Shown in pieces: positions 1-8,398 of a DNA stretch of 64,000 bases. Made by a program: the position numbers and the translations under genes. How positions within the stretch are numbered: position 1 is the first letter of the stretch; every line of letters starts with the position of its first letter. Origin of the DNA: CAIQIA01 sp049317465 (GTDB taxonomy: Bacteria; Cyanobacteriota; Cyanobacteriia; PCC-6307; Cyanobiaceae); contig JBMOIF010000002.1 of the NCBI GenBank assembly GCA_049317465.1, positions 40,343 through 104,342 of the forward strand, written 5' to 3'. The notes below the pieces were generated by a model, which saw nothing but the letters and a program-made list of their open reading frames with translations, was not told the DNA's origin and did not search any database.

Positions 1-261
1 GCGACGGTGCTCGATCGCGCGCCATACCCCAACTACCGGGTTGTGGTGCTCAACGACGATGTCAACACCTTCCAGCATGTCGTCGACTGTCTGGTGAAGT
101 ACATCCCTGCGATGACCCCCGACCGCGCCTGGTCACTGGCCCACCGCATCGACGGCGAGGGCAGTGCCGTGGTCTGGGTGGGGCCCCAGGAGCAGGCTGA
201 GCTGTATCACATGCAGCTGGGGGGAGAGGGGCTGACCATGGCCCCGCTGGAACGGAACTGA
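1..261 (+). CDS. ClpS-type Clp protease adaptor (5' end cut by window)
   Basis: This is the C-terminal core of a ClpS adaptor, which docks on the Clp ATPase and delivers N-degron substrates. The frame is open to the window edge. A GTG at 7 could be a start, but the N-terminus probably lies upstream. The peptide has the family pattern of a strand followed by LNDDVNTFQHVV, where the acidic pair binds substrate N-termini. A helix carries LAHRID, whose His fits the third ligand-binding residue, and the end MAPLE is typical. NTFQHVVDCLVKYIP resembles the cyanobacterial ClpS2 type more than ClpS1; that subtype is from memory. DUF2103 follows after 8 bp, so the two are probably cotranscribed. Confidence 0.85.
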   Translation, partial: ATVLDRAPYPNYRVVVLNDDVNTFQHVVDCLVKYIPAMTPDRAWSLAHRIDGEGSAVVWVGPQEQAELYHMQLGGEGLTMAPLERN

Positions 262-269
262 GCCTGCCG

Positions 270-542
270 ATGGGCCGTCTGGTCGTCACCCACAGCACTT
301 ACCTCGAGGGACTCATCCCCCTTCTCAAGCGGCTGGCGGACGATCCGGCCATCGACACCGTCACCCCTGCCGTGATCGGGCGCGTGCGGGGCCGGAGCGA
401 GGGGCTGCGGCTGCGCATCTCGGCGCCTATCCGCGGGGGGCACAAGCTGGTGGCCCGCCGGGGTGGCAGTGTTCAGGAGGTCTTCGTCGTCACGGATCTG
501 AACCGTGACGACCTCCAGAGCCGACTGGAGAGCCTGCGCTGA
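270..542 (+). CDS. DUF2103 family small protein
   Basis: This 90-residue protein of unknown function starts at an ATG 8 bp after the ClpS-type gene. It begins MGRLVVTHSTYLEGL and has a basic middle (RGRSEGLRLRISAPIRGG) and a mixed C-terminal strand-helix. The pattern matches DUF2103 proteins, small cyanobacterial proteins often labelled metal-binding. Few residues here look like obvious metal ligands (two His), so I would not assert metal binding. No signal peptide or membrane segment is visible. The assignment is by family recognition and the function is unknown. Confidence 0.7.
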   Translation: MGRLVVTHSTYLEGLIPLLKRLADDPAIDTVTPAVIGRVRGRSEGLRLRISAPIRGGHKLVARRGGSVQEVFVVTDLNRDDLQSRLESLR

Positions 543-773
543 GCAGCGGGACCGGCACCGATCGTGGGAAGGGGTGGACCGCTGTGCCGTGCTCCCCGCA
601 GTCTTCGACCTGGTGGAACCAGAAGGGAGAGGAAAGCGGGGCTTCGTTTCCGGCTTCAAGGCCGGCCTACGTCACCGTCGCGACACCTCTCCCATGTCGA
701 AAAGGGAGTCAGATCAGAACACTGGGCAGGGCAGACACCAACACGGCAGTCCGAAGTAACTGTAGGTCGGAAC
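543..773. other. Intergenic gap between convergent DUF2103 and purK
   Basis: I see no convincing gene in these 231 bp. A 5-bp stem (CCGGC at 650-654, GCCGG at 661-665, loop TTCAAG) could form, but no T-run follows on either strand. I therefore do not call a terminator. Confidence 0.5.
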
Positions 774-1919
774 TCATGGCAGCGGCCAGATGGCCCGCAC
801 CTCCGCGAGGCGCTCCATGGCCTCCCGGCGCTGCAGGGCAGGGTCCCGGGCCGAGAGCAGCAGAGTGATGTGGCCGAGCTTGCGGCCGGGCCGCGACCCC
901 CGTTTGCCGTACCAGTGGAGGTGGGCATCCGGCAGTCGGGCCAGCTGCGCCCTCTCGCTGTCGTGGCCCTGGTCGGCACTGTCGACACCCACCAGGTTCA
1001 CCATCAGGGCGCCGGGCACCAGCAGCTCGGTGGAGCCGGCGGGTCGGCCGGCGAGCAGCAGCAGCTGCTGCTGGAACTGACTGGTGCGGCAGGCCTCAAT
1101 GCTGTAGTGCGCCGAATTGTGGGTGCGCGGCGCCACCTCATTGATCTGCAGCCCGCGGGGGGAGAGAAAGAACTCGATCGCCAGCACCCCGACGTAATCG
1201 AGGGCGGTCACCAGGGAGGCCGCCACCGCATGGGCCCTGGCCCTGACGGACTGCGGCACATGGGCCGGCGCCAGCACCCAGTCGCAGATCTGCCGGTGCT
1301 GGTGGGTCTCGACCAGGGGAAACAGGGTTACCGTGCCGTTGGCATCGCGGGCCACGGTGAGGGCCAGTTCCCGTTCGAAGGGCACCAGCTCCTCCAGGAT
1401 CCAGTCCCGGGGATCGACCCGCATCAGCAGAGCCTCCAGGGAGGCCCGGTGCTGCAGCCGCTCGGTGCCGCGGCCGTCGTAGCCGCCGCAGGTGGCCTTG
1501 GCCATCAGCGGCAGTTCCAGTGGACCGGGGTCACCGCCGTCACCGACCACGTCGGCAAGATTTCGCCAGCGGGGGCAGGGCAGCAGCAGTTCCTCCAGCA
1601 GTTGCCGCTGGCGCCGTTTGTCCACCAACCGGGCCATGACGCTGGCCCCGGGCTGGAACTGCACGCCCTGGCTTTCCAGCTGCTGCAGGGTGGGCAGGTC
1701 GACCCACTCGTTCTCGAAAGCGATGCGCTTGCAGCGGGCCGCCAGCCGGTGCAGGGCCGCGGGATCGCCGGGCCCGCCGATCACGGCTCCGCCGGCGCCG
1801 GCCACGGCGGGGTCGGCGGGATCGGCGGCCAGCAGCTCGACGGTCAGCCCAAGGCCGTGGGAGGCCTCCACCAGCATGGCCGCCAGCTGACCGCTGCCGA
1901 CGATCCCGAGCCGCTCCAA
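774..1919 (-). CDS. purK: N5-carboxyaminoimidazole ribonucleotide synthetase PurK
   Basis: PurK is a soluble ATP-grasp enzyme that uses ATP and bicarbonate to convert AIR to N5-CAIR in purine synthesis. The 381-residue product is near the family length. The N-terminal Rossmann part reads LGIVGSGQLAAMLVEA. The pattern RIAFENEWVD matches PurK FENE(F/Y)VD near residue 90. The ATP-grasp core has KATCGGYDGRGTE, EELVPFERELAL and a C-terminal NEVAPRTHNSAHYS metal/nucleotide loop, all diagnostic. It starts 13 bp after the stop of a sugar permease gene on the same strand, so the two likely share a transcript despite unrelated roles. Confidence 0.95.
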   Translation of the reverse strand: MERLGIVGSGQLAAMLVEASHGLGLTVELLAADPADPAVAGAGGAVIGGPGDPAALHRLAARCKRIAFENEWVDLPTLQQLESQGVQFQPGASVMARLVDKRRQRQLLEELLLPCPRWRNLADVVGDGGDPGPLELPLMAKATCGGYDGRGTERLQHRASLEALLMRVDPRDWILEELVPFERELALTVARDANGTVTLFPLVETHQHRQICDWVLAPAHVPQSVRARAHAVAASLVTALDYVGVLAIEFFLSPRGLQINEVAPRTHNSAHYSIEACRTSQFQQQLLLLAGRPAGSTELLVPGALMVNLVGVDSADQGHDSERAQLARLPDAHLHWYGKRGSRPGRKLGHITLLLSARDPALQRREAMERLAEVRAIWPLP

Positions 1920-1932
1920 GCCTGCGCCGCCG

Positions 1933-2829
1933 CTACGACGTCAATCGTGACAGCTGCCCGGTCCCCCGCAGCAGTTGCTGCACCACACCGAGCGCCAGCA
2001 CCAGCAGGAAGAGGGCGAGGCCGGCGGTGCAGGCGTAGCTGATCTCCAGCTCCTGGAATGCCAGGTCGTAGACGTAGTACACGACGGTGCGGGTGGCATC
2101 CGCCGGCCCCCCCTGGGTCATCAGGAAGACCTCTTCGAAGGTCTTGGTGGCGGCGATCGCCGACATCACCGCCACCAGCACCACGTAGGGCATCAGAAGT
2201 GGCAGGGTGATGTCGAGGTGCCGTCGCCAGCCGCGGCTGCCGTCCAGCTCGGCCGCTTCGTACAGATCGCCCGGGATGCCCTGCAGGCCGCCCAGAAAAA
2301 TCACCATGTAGTAGCCGAGCCCCTTCCAGAGGGTCACGAGCATCACCGCCGGCAGGGCCAGGCGCGGATCGGTGAGAAAGCCCAGGGGTGGGAGGCTGCC
2401 GCCGCTGATGCTCCCGAGCCACCCGTTGATCAGCCCATTCTCGGCGTAGAGCCAGCGGAACGCGATGGCGGCCACCACGATCGACACCAGCACCGGCGTG
2501 TAGAGGGCGCCACGGATCCAGTGGATGCCCGGCAGGGCACGGTTCACCAGCAGGGCCAGCCCCAGGGACCCCAGCACGATCGGGGGCACCACGCCGCAGA
2601 GGTAGAGGGCGGTGGTGATCGACACCCGCCGGAACAGGGGATCGTCCAGCAGCCGCCGGACGTTGGCGAGGCCGATGAACACCGCCGGTTCCGACAGATC
2701 CAGGCCGGTGCGGGTGACGCTGAGACCGAGGGCCATCAACGCCGGCCCCAGCACCGTGAGCAGCAGGATCAGCAGGGCCGGCGCCAGGAACAGCCACGGC
2801 AGCAGGCGGGATCGCAACACGGTGGGCAC
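1933..2829 (-). CDS. ABC sugar transporter permease, MalF/UgpA type
   Basis: This is an integral membrane subunit of a carbohydrate ABC importer, 298 residues with about six hydrophobic helices starting at LLPWLFLAPALLILLL. The EAA loop that contacts the ATPase is clear: LYEAAELDGSRGWRRHLDITLP, around residues 190-212. It begins with a GTG at 2829. The N-terminus and its short periplasmic loop fit the MalF/UgpA side of the pair. No ATPase, binding protein or partner permease is adjacent; a MalG-type permease occurs at 47106-47948. The substrate cannot be read from sequence, though glucosylglycerol or trehalose/sucrose-type solutes are reasonable guesses in cyanobacteria. aroB starts divergently 50 bp away. 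Confidence 0.9.
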   Translation of the reverse strand: MPTVLRSRLLPWLFLAPALLILLLTVLGPALMALGLSVTRTGLDLSEPAVFIGLANVRRLLDDPLFRRVSITTALYLCGVVPPIVLGSLGLALLVNRALPGIHWIRGALYTPVLVSIVVAAIAFRWLYAENGLINGWLGSISGGSLPPLGFLTDPRLALPAVMLVTLWKGLGYYMVIFLGGLQGIPGDLYEAAELDGSRGWRRHLDITLPLLMPYVVLVAVMSAIAATKTFEEVFLMTQGGPADATRTVVYYVYDLAFQELEISYACTAGLALFLLVLALGVVQQLLRGTGQLSRLTS

Positions 2830-2879
2830 GGCGGGATCGCCAGCATTGTGCGTGACCCGGTCACCTCGCCATACATTCG

Positions 2880-4037
2880 GTGGGTCTGCCCTCCCTTCCG
2901 GCCACCGTTGTGATTGAGACCTCTCCCTCCCTCATCACCGTGCCGGTGGATCTGGGGCCCAAGGCCTATCCGGTGCGCATCGGCCCGGGAGCTCTCGGCC
3001 AGCTGGGGGAGGAGATCCTGGCCCGCGGTTTCAAGCCCGGGGTGCGGGTGCTGGTGGTCACCAATCCGGATGTCGACGGTCCCTACGGCGATCGGGCGCT
3101 GCGCTCCCTGGAACGGTCGGGGTTCCGCAGCGAGCGGCTGGTGCTCGAGGCCGGCGAGGACCAGAAAACCCTGGCCACGGTCAGTCGCATCCATCAGGCG
3201 GCCTACGACCATCAGCTCGAGCGGGGATCGCTGATCGTCGCCCTCGGTGGGGGCGTGGTGGGGGACATGGCGGGCTTCGCGGCGGCCACCTGGCTGCGGG
3301 GCATCGCCGTGGTGCAGTTGCCCACCACCCTTCTGGCCATGGTCGATGCCGCCATCGGTGGCAAGACAGGGGTCAACCACCCCGGCGGCAAGAACCTGAT
3401 CGGGGCGTTCCATCAGCCGTCGCTCGTGCTGGTGGATCCCTCCACCCTGGCCACCCTGCCGCCGCGGGAGCTGCAGGCCGGCATGGCAGAGGTGATCAAG
3501 TACGGGGTCATCGCTGATCCGGTGTTGTTCGAAGCCCTCGAGCGCCAGGGGGCCCTGGCCACCCTCGATGATCTGGGGCCTGCCCTGCTGGGGCAGATCC
3601 TGCGCCGATCGGCCACGGCCAAGGCTCGCGTGGTGGCGGCCGACGAGCGGGAGGGCGGCCTGCGGGCGATCCTCAACTACGGCCACACCCTCGGCCATGT
3701 GGTCGAGACGCTCACCGGCTACCGCCGCTACCTGCATGGTGAGGCGGTGGCGATCGGCATGGTCGCTGCCGGCATCCTCAGCCGTGAGCTGGGCCTCTGG
3801 AGTGGTGCGGAGGAGGAGCGACAGCGGCAGCTGATCGCCAGAGCCGGCCTGCCGCTGGAGGCACCACCCCTGGACCCCGAGGCGGTGCGTGAGTGCCTCC
3901 TGCGCGACAAGAAGGTGCGCGACGGCCGCGTCCGGTTTGTGCTTCCCACCCAGATCGGTGCCGTTGAGCTGCGCGATGACGTGCCCCTGGAGTCGGCTCT
4001 GGGGGCGCTCATGCAGACCACCCCGGCCAGATCCTGA
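2880..4037 (+). CDS. aroB: 3-dehydroquinate synthase AroB
   Basis: AroB converts DAHP to 3-dehydroquinate, step two of the shikimate pathway, using NAD and a divalent metal. The 385-residue product carries the NAD-binding glycine stretch VALGGGVVGDMAGFAAA, then QLPTTLLAMVDAAIGGKTGVN and metal-ligand regions AEVIKYG and NYGHTLGHVVE. GEAVAIGM completes the family signature. Translation may start at GTG 2880 or GTG 2910; both precede the conserved domain, so the N-terminus is uncertain. Its 3' end overlaps the convergent methyltransferase gene by 29 bp. Confidence 0.96.
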   Translation: MGLPSLPATVVIETSPSLITVPVDLGPKAYPVRIGPGALGQLGEEILARGFKPGVRVLVVTNPDVDGPYGDRALRSLERSGFRSERLVLEAGEDQKTLATVSRIHQAAYDHQLERGSLIVALGGGVVGDMAGFAAATWLRGIAVVQLPTTLLAMVDAAIGGKTGVNHPGGKNLIGAFHQPSLVLVDPSTLATLPPRELQAGMAEVIKYGVIADPVLFEALERQGALATLDDLGPALLGQILRRSATAKARVVAADEREGGLRAILNYGHTLGHVVETLTGYRRYLHGEAVAIGMVAAGILSRELGLWSGAEEERQRQLIARAGLPLEAPPLDPEAVRECLLRDKKVRDGRVRFVLPTQIGAVELRDDVPLESALGALMQTTPARS

Positions 4038-5169
4038 CCGCGCCGCCCTCCAGGGCGTCGGCCGGTTCGGTCTGGAGCAGCATCCAATGGAAGCCCCCGA
4101 GCAGATGGGGATCTACCAGCCGCAGCAGTTCTTCCCGTCGCTGCAGCCGCGTCGCCAGCGAACCCGCATCGGCGCCGGAGAGGGCCGAGAGTTCGGCCGC
4201 CAGCCCCAGGCCCAGCAGGGCTTCCCCCTGCAGGACCGAGCCATGCCAGTGCCAGCTGCTGCGGTCGGCGGCCAGGGCCATGGCGTCGAGGCAGACATGG
4301 GCGCTCAGATCCTGCCGGCCGGGTGCGCGCAGCAGATCGGCCCCCGCCCGCTGGCCCTGCACCGCCAGGAGGGTGCCGCCATCCCGCCAGGGGGCATAGA
4401 GCTGGCGTGCCGAGAGGGCGTAGTCGATGGCCAGCAGCCAGCCGCGTTCCAGGCCCCGCCGCATGCGCCGCAGACAGGGGGTCAGGGCCGGGCACCATTC
4501 GCTGGTCCAGCCCGGGGGGCGGCCGCCGCCATCGGCCGGCAGGCCCAGGGCGGCGAGCTGTCGCAGCAGGCTGGCCGAGAGCGGCGGGCCGGGCACCTCC
4601 TGCAGCCGGCCATCGCCATCCAGGCTCACCTGCAGCCGTCGCCAGCCGCCGTCGCCGAGCTGGAACCGCTCCACCGGCAGGGCATCGAAGAGTTCGTTGG
4701 CCAGCACCACGCCCTGGCGGGGGGGGGGCGCACCCTCCGCCAGCTGGGGCCAGCCGGCGTCGCTCAGCCGCTGCCGCTGGCGACGGCGCAGGGCGGGACT
4801 GGCTTCCTGCAGCACCAGCGTCAGCCGGTCCAGCCAGGGGGGATCCAGCCGTTCCAGGGCACCCCGCAGCTGAACCGCCAGGTCCCCTTCGCCCGGTCCC
4901 CATTCGATCAGCGCCAGGGGGCCGGCGTCCCGGTCCGCGAGCCCGTCGAACAGCGGCAGCAGCTGCCGCGCGAGCAGCTCGGCGAAGGCCGGACCCAGGG
5001 TCGGAGAGGTGACGAAGTCGCCTTCGCTCCCGAAGCGCACATGCCCGGCGCCGTAGTAACCGTGATCGGGATCGTGCAGAAGCCACTGCAGCAGCTGGGG
5101 CCAGCCGACGGGCCGCCCGCGCAGCCGCAGGCGCTGCTCCAGCCAGCCATCGGCGGAGGGGCGGGTCAC
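4009..5169 (-). CDS. MidA/NDUFAF7-family SAM-dependent methyltransferase
   Basis: This 386-residue class I methyltransferase-like protein belongs to the MidA/NDUFAF7 (DUF185) family. The N-terminal signature DHGYYGAGHVRFGSEGDFVTSP matches the family pattern Y...G..GDF.TSP. The SAM site is ALIEWGPGEGDLA near residue 90, and VVLANELFDALPVERF is the conserved ANE.lDALPv motif. In mitochondria the homologue methylates an arginine of complex I; a role in the cyanobacterial NDH-1 complex is inference only. The gene converges on aroB with a 29-bp overlap and diverges from the TPM gene. Confidence 0.88.
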   Translation of the reverse strand: MTRPSADGWLEQRLRLRGRPVGWPQLLQWLLHDPDHGYYGAGHVRFGSEGDFVTSPTLGPAFAELLARQLLPLFDGLADRDAGPLALIEWGPGEGDLAVQLRGALERLDPPWLDRLTLVLQEASPALRRRQRQRLSDAGWPQLAEGAPPPRQGVVLANELFDALPVERFQLGDGGWRRLQVSLDGDGRLQEVPGPPLSASLLRQLAALGLPADGGGRPPGWTSEWCPALTPCLRRMRRGLERGWLLAIDYALSARQLYAPWRDGGTLLAVQGQRAGADLLRAPGRQDLSAHVCLDAMALAADRSSWHWHGSVLQGEALLGLGLAAELSALSGADAGSLATRLQRREELLRLVDPHLLGGFHWMLLQTEPADALEGGAVRIWPGWSA

Positions 5170-5186
5170 GGGCGCATCACGGATCA

Positions 5187-6020
5187 GTGAAAATGCATCC
5201 TTGCGTGTTGCCCCTGCCGTCCATGTTGCGTCGCCTGCTGGTGCTGACGGCCCTTGTGCTGGGGCTGCAGGCCCTCTGGCCGGCGCCGGCGGCGGCCTAC
5301 GACAATCCCGATCTGCTGCCCGATCACCCCACGCCGGTCATTGACCTGGCCCGGGCCCTCACCGATCCCCAGCGGACGCAGCTGGAAGGGCAGCTGCAGG
5401 ACTTTGAGGATCGCAGCGGCTGGAAGCTGCGGGTTCTGACCCAGTACGACCGCACGCCGGGCAAGGCCGTGCGCGACTTCTGGCAGCTGGATGAGCGTAG
5501 TCTGCTGCTCGTGGCTGATCCCCGCGGCGGCAACCTGCTCAATTTCAACGTCGGTGACGCCCTCTTCGCCCTGATGCCCCGCACCTACTGGGTGGAGCTG
5601 CAGACCCGTTACGGCAACCAGTACTACGTGCGCGACCACGGCGAGGACGGGGCCATCCTGGCGGCCCTCGGCGCCGTGGAGACCTGCCTGGATCGTGGGG
5701 GCTGTCAGGTGGTGCCTGGCCTGCCCCAGGAGCAGTGGCTGCTCACCCTGTGCAGTTCGATCCTGGGCGGCCTGATCGTGGGGGTGGTGGCCTATCCGCG
5801 TCAGCCGGATCGGCTGATCGCCTGGGGCTGGGTGCTGCTGCTCTCGCCCCTGTGGCTGATGCTGTTCGGAGTGTTCGGCGTCGCCCCGGTGGTGACCCGC
5901 ACCCACGAGTGGCTTCCCCTGGCCCGCAACGCCCTGGGTTTTCTGGTGAGTGCGCTCGGGGCTTACCTGCTGGCCCAGTGGCGACTGCTTCCCCGGGAAC
6001 AGGGGGACGGCAGCGCCTGA
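5187..6020 (+). CDS. TPM-domain membrane protein (Psb32-like)
   Basis: This exported, membrane-anchored TPM-domain protein resembles the Psb32 family linked to photosystem II repair. A signal-like segment LLVLTALVLGLQALWPAPAAA lies near the N-terminus with AAA cleavage. The TPM domain follows (VIDLARALTDPQRTQLEGQL, SLLLVADPRGGNLLNFNVG). After about residue 175 there are two to three hydrophobic helices (SSILGGLIVGVVAY, WVLLLSPLWLMLFGVFGV, LGFLVSALGAYLL). Starts at GTG 5187, ATG 5193 or ATG 5223 are all possible; 5223 gives a more standard signal peptide. TPM domains have been described as acid phosphatases, but I see no decisive active-site evidence. Confidence 0.82.
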   Translation: MKMHPCVLPLPSMLRRLLVLTALVLGLQALWPAPAAAYDNPDLLPDHPTPVIDLARALTDPQRTQLEGQLQDFEDRSGWKLRVLTQYDRTPGKAVRDFWQLDERSLLLVADPRGGNLLNFNVGDALFALMPRTYWVELQTRYGNQYYVRDHGEDGAILAALGAVETCLDRGGCQVVPGLPQEQWLLTLCSSILGGLIVGVVAYPRQPDRLIAWGWVLLLSPLWLMLFGVFGVAPVVTRTHEWLPLARNALGFLVSALGAYLLAQWRLLPREQGDGSA

Positions 6021-6026
6021 AACGAC

Positions 6027-6833
6027 TCAGTTGTCCTGGAGACCCTTCAGGGCACAGTCGAGGCTGCCGTCCTGACAGGTTTCGGCCATCTTGGCCAGGG
6101 GGAGACGATTGCGCAGGCGCACGAGGTTGGCCTGGTAGAAGCGCTGCAGTTCTTCCAGGCGCTTGACGGGCTGGCCGTAGTAGCTGGCGCCGCGCAGGGT
6201 TGGGAAGGACGCCCACTCGGGGGCCAGCAGCGCCGCGAGCTCGGCATTGAGCTCACCACGATCGGCGAGAGGCAGGGCCCCCCGGCGCGCGATCAGGTAA
6301 AGGGCCGCCTGGTCCTGCACCTGCGGACCGAAGCCCACGAGGTTCATGGCGCGGGTGACGAGTCCCCAGGTGGCTGGCATGAACTGGTAGGCACCGGCGG
6401 CGGCGCTGGCATAGCCAGTTGTGTAGTTGACCCGGTCGGGATGGCGGTCAAGGCTGGACATCAGGCTTCCGCCGAACATCACCCGATAGCCAAGATCGGT
6501 GCCTTCCTTCCAGGTTCCTTCGGCGTAACGGATGGTGTTGAGCAATGCCCGCCGCTCAGGGGTGATGGCGAAGTAGCGAGGCATCGCCGGGAAGCCCGGG
6601 AAGGTGAGGCGAGGCAGGCTGAGCTGGGCCACCGAACGGTCGTCGACACGAGAGGGGTCCGCCTGGGTGGTGATGCGGGGTTCGCTGGCGTGGGCCTGCA
6701 TCACCGGAGAGGCGGAGATCAGGACGCTGCCGCAGAGGGCGAGGGAAAGAACTGAGTGGTTGCGGTCTCGGAAGGATCGGATGAAAGACGGAACCTTCGA
6801 CGTCATACGCAGAGCACAAAATAAGCCGCTCAC
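6027..6833 (-). CDS. GH104-like secreted muramidase
   Basis: This is a secreted lysozyme-fold enzyme resembling glycoside hydrolase family 104 (phage lambda endolysin R type), predicted to cut peptidoglycan. The catalytic region reads LLNTIRYAEGTWKEG then YRVMFGG, with the Glu of RYAEGT as presumed catalytic acid. AGAYQFMPATW is a typical lysozyme-like motif. The signal peptide is VLSLALCGSVLISASPVMQAHA. I choose GTG 6833 because AGGAG lies five bases upstream; ATG 6806 and ATG 6872 lack such a site. It converges on the TPM gene with 6 bp between them. Whether it remodels cell wall or descends from a phage gene is undecided. Confidence 0.8.
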   Translation of the reverse strand: MSGLFCALRMTSKVPSFIRSFRDRNHSVLSLALCGSVLISASPVMQAHASEPRITTQADPSRVDDRSVAQLSLPRLTFPGFPAMPRYFAITPERRALLNTIRYAEGTWKEGTDLGYRVMFGGSLMSSLDRHPDRVNYTTGYASAAAGAYQFMPATWGLVTRAMNLVGFGPQVQDQAALYLIARRGALPLADRGELNAELAALLAPEWASFPTLRGASYYGQPVKRLEELQRFYQANLVRLRNRLPLAKMAETCQDGSLDCALKGLQDN

Positions 6834-6838
6834 GATTT

Positions 6839-6843
6839 CTCCT
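6839..6843 (-). promoter_or_regulatory. Shine-Dalgarno site deciding the muramidase start
   Basis: On the minus strand AGGAG lies exactly five bases before GTG 6833. This favours GTG over the later in-frame ATG at 6806, which has no purine-rich site. It is one of the few strong ribosome binding sites in the window. Confidence 0.6.
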
Positions 6844-7315
6844 GAAACGGACGGCACAAATATGCCCATCAATGGGACCGGCGAGAAAATAAATCAGACA
6901 GATTAAAAATCGTCCACCGTCCATTGACCGCCACAGGTGAGGATGTGACTGCCCCTGATTTGATGGCTTCTCGTCAACCTGGAGGTGCCACTTTTTCGCG
7001 GTTTCGGTATCTTTCAGGCGAGGAGTGTCGATAGCCGTAATCCGCTTCGGTCGCCTGACTTGAGCCGCTCAGCCCTTGTGCCCCAGGGTTTCTGGCGCTG
7101 ATCAGCGTGGCGTCGTCTGTTCGATTTGGGGTGATCGGTCATGATTTCTGCGCTTCTTGGCGTCAGTCGCCGTGGAAGCTGCCTGCGGTATCGGCCGCGA
7201 CGGACTGACGTGCGATCGAGCAGCAATCTCTGCTCGAGAGGCTCGCTGGTCGTGTTGTCCAGCGCATCTGTGCCGGATCGTCAGCTGCCGAGCGTCGCTG
7301 GCTGTGTCGCCTGTC
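6844..7315. other. Long non-coding stretch, lower GC
   Basis: This is the longest gene-free stretch of the window. The part next to the muramidase (about 6840-7010) is clearly richer in A and T than its surroundings and should hold that gene's promoter on the minus strand. It contains the palindrome CCCAT-CA-ATGGG (6865-6876) and TTTTTAATC read on the minus strand from 6911 to 6903. Short open frames occur, such as a 42-residue basic frame beginning at 7142 on the minus strand, but none has a ribosome binding site or recognisable family. A small RNA is possible; I see no tRNA fold. Confidence 0.5.
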
Positions 7316-8398
7316 TCACGGCAGGGGGCACCAGTGGGTGGCGAGCCAGGCCGCGGCCTGTGCGGCGCCATCGCTTGCCAGAGGCTGCCCCAGGGGCGGG
7401 GCCAGGGGGCGGTCAAGGCCCCAGTCGCCGCTGCTGAATCGCTCGCGGCTGAGGATGCGGTGCCAGCCATGGCGTTGCAGGCCCTCCAGCAGCACGGCCG
7501 CCTCCGCGAACTGGGAGCGCTCGACGGCCACGATCCCCACGTTCTGGGCGAGGGCCTCGCAGAAGGTGCTGTACCCGGGTTTGGTGATGACCAGTTGGCA
7601 GATCGGCAGCACGTCCAGGGGGCGCAGGTCGGACGGCACCGGGATCAGGTTGGCGGCCTCGGGCAGCCGCCGGTCGCATACCAGGAAGCGCCAGTCGGGC
7701 CAGCGGGCCGGCAGGGCCGGATCCAGGGTCAGGCCCAGTCCGCCGAAGCTCAGCAGTGCCGTTCGCTCCCGGGGATGGTCGTGCCCCAGCCGCCGTCGCA
7801 GCTCGTCGCTGCCGAGGCGGGGGGTGCCGCTCTCGCCACCGATGGCCAGCTGGGGCAGACCCCAGTCCATGGACAACGGAAACGGGCAGCGGATCAGCGC
7901 CTGACCGCGGCGGTAGAGACGCCGGCAATGCTCCACCCACGGGGCGAAGGCCCCACCGAGGTCGGCATAGATGGCATCCCAGCCGAAATTGCCGTGCCAG
8001 ACCACCGGAATCCCCAGGGATTCGGCGAGCAACACCGCCGCCGGTGGCATGTCGGCGATCACCAGGCCGCGGCCACCGTGGGCGGCCAGCCGGGGTTCCA
8101 GCCAGGCTCGTTCCTGTGCCAGCTGCGCCGGCAGGGTCTGTTCCAGCTCGGCCAGGGCGGCCAGGGTGGCCGCCGGATCGCTGCCCAGGGCATCGGCCTG
8201 GCGCACCCCGACATCCCAGACGCAGGAACGATGCAGCCAGGGCCCATCGCCGAGGGTCTGAAGGAGCAGGTCGTGGGGCAGTGCTGTGGAGAGGACCAGT
8301 TCGATGTCGTGGCGGCGCCGCAGCAACTGGCGCAGCAGGGCCCCCATGCGGGCCCCATGGCCGAAGCCATGGCTGCTGATGCAGGCGACGATCAGCAT
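7316..8398 (-). CDS. MurG-like glycosyltransferase
   Basis: This 360-residue protein has the two-Rossmann layout of GT-B transferases related to MurG. The N-terminus MLIVACISSHGFGHGARM gives a strand, then the glycine/His loop seen in MurG and the N-terminal part of plant arabinose kinases. The C-terminal half has LLSFGGLG and the nucleotide-sugar motif VITKPGYSTFCEALAQNVGIVAV, with the K-P-G-Y-S-T pattern common in this group. Donor and acceptor are unknown. The start overlaps the upstream metallophosphoesterase by 7 bp, so the two are likely translated together. Confidence 0.8.
   Translation of the reverse strand: MLIVACISSHGFGHGARMGALLRQLLRRRHDIELVLSTALPHDLLLQTLGDGPWLHRSCVWDVGVRQADALGSDPAATLAALAELEQTLPAQLAQERAWLEPRLAAHGGRGLVIADMPPAAVLLAESLGIPVVWHGNFGWDAIYADLGGAFAPWVEHCRRLYRRGQALIRCPFPLSMDWGLPQLAIGGESGTPRLGSDELRRRLGHDHPRERTALLSFGGLGLTLDPALPARWPDWRFLVCDRRLPEAANLIPVPSDLRPLDVLPICQLVITKPGYSTFCEALAQNVGIVAVERSQFAEAAVLLEGLQRHGWHRILSRERFSSGDWGLDRPLAPPLGQPLASDGAAQAAAWLATHWCPLP

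Noticed and set aside
2152..2161. GGCGATCGCC and further HIP1-type octamers GCGATCGC at 20578, 32001, 45523 and 53515.
   Set aside because: I found five octamers by eye. At roughly 70 percent GC a few are expected by chance in 64 kb, so there is no visible HIP1 enrichment.
7141..7437. Plus-strand open frame in the gap beside the muramidase gene.
   Set aside because: Cys/Arg/Ser-rich with no ribosome binding site or homology, and its second half is antisense to the glycosyltransferase gene.
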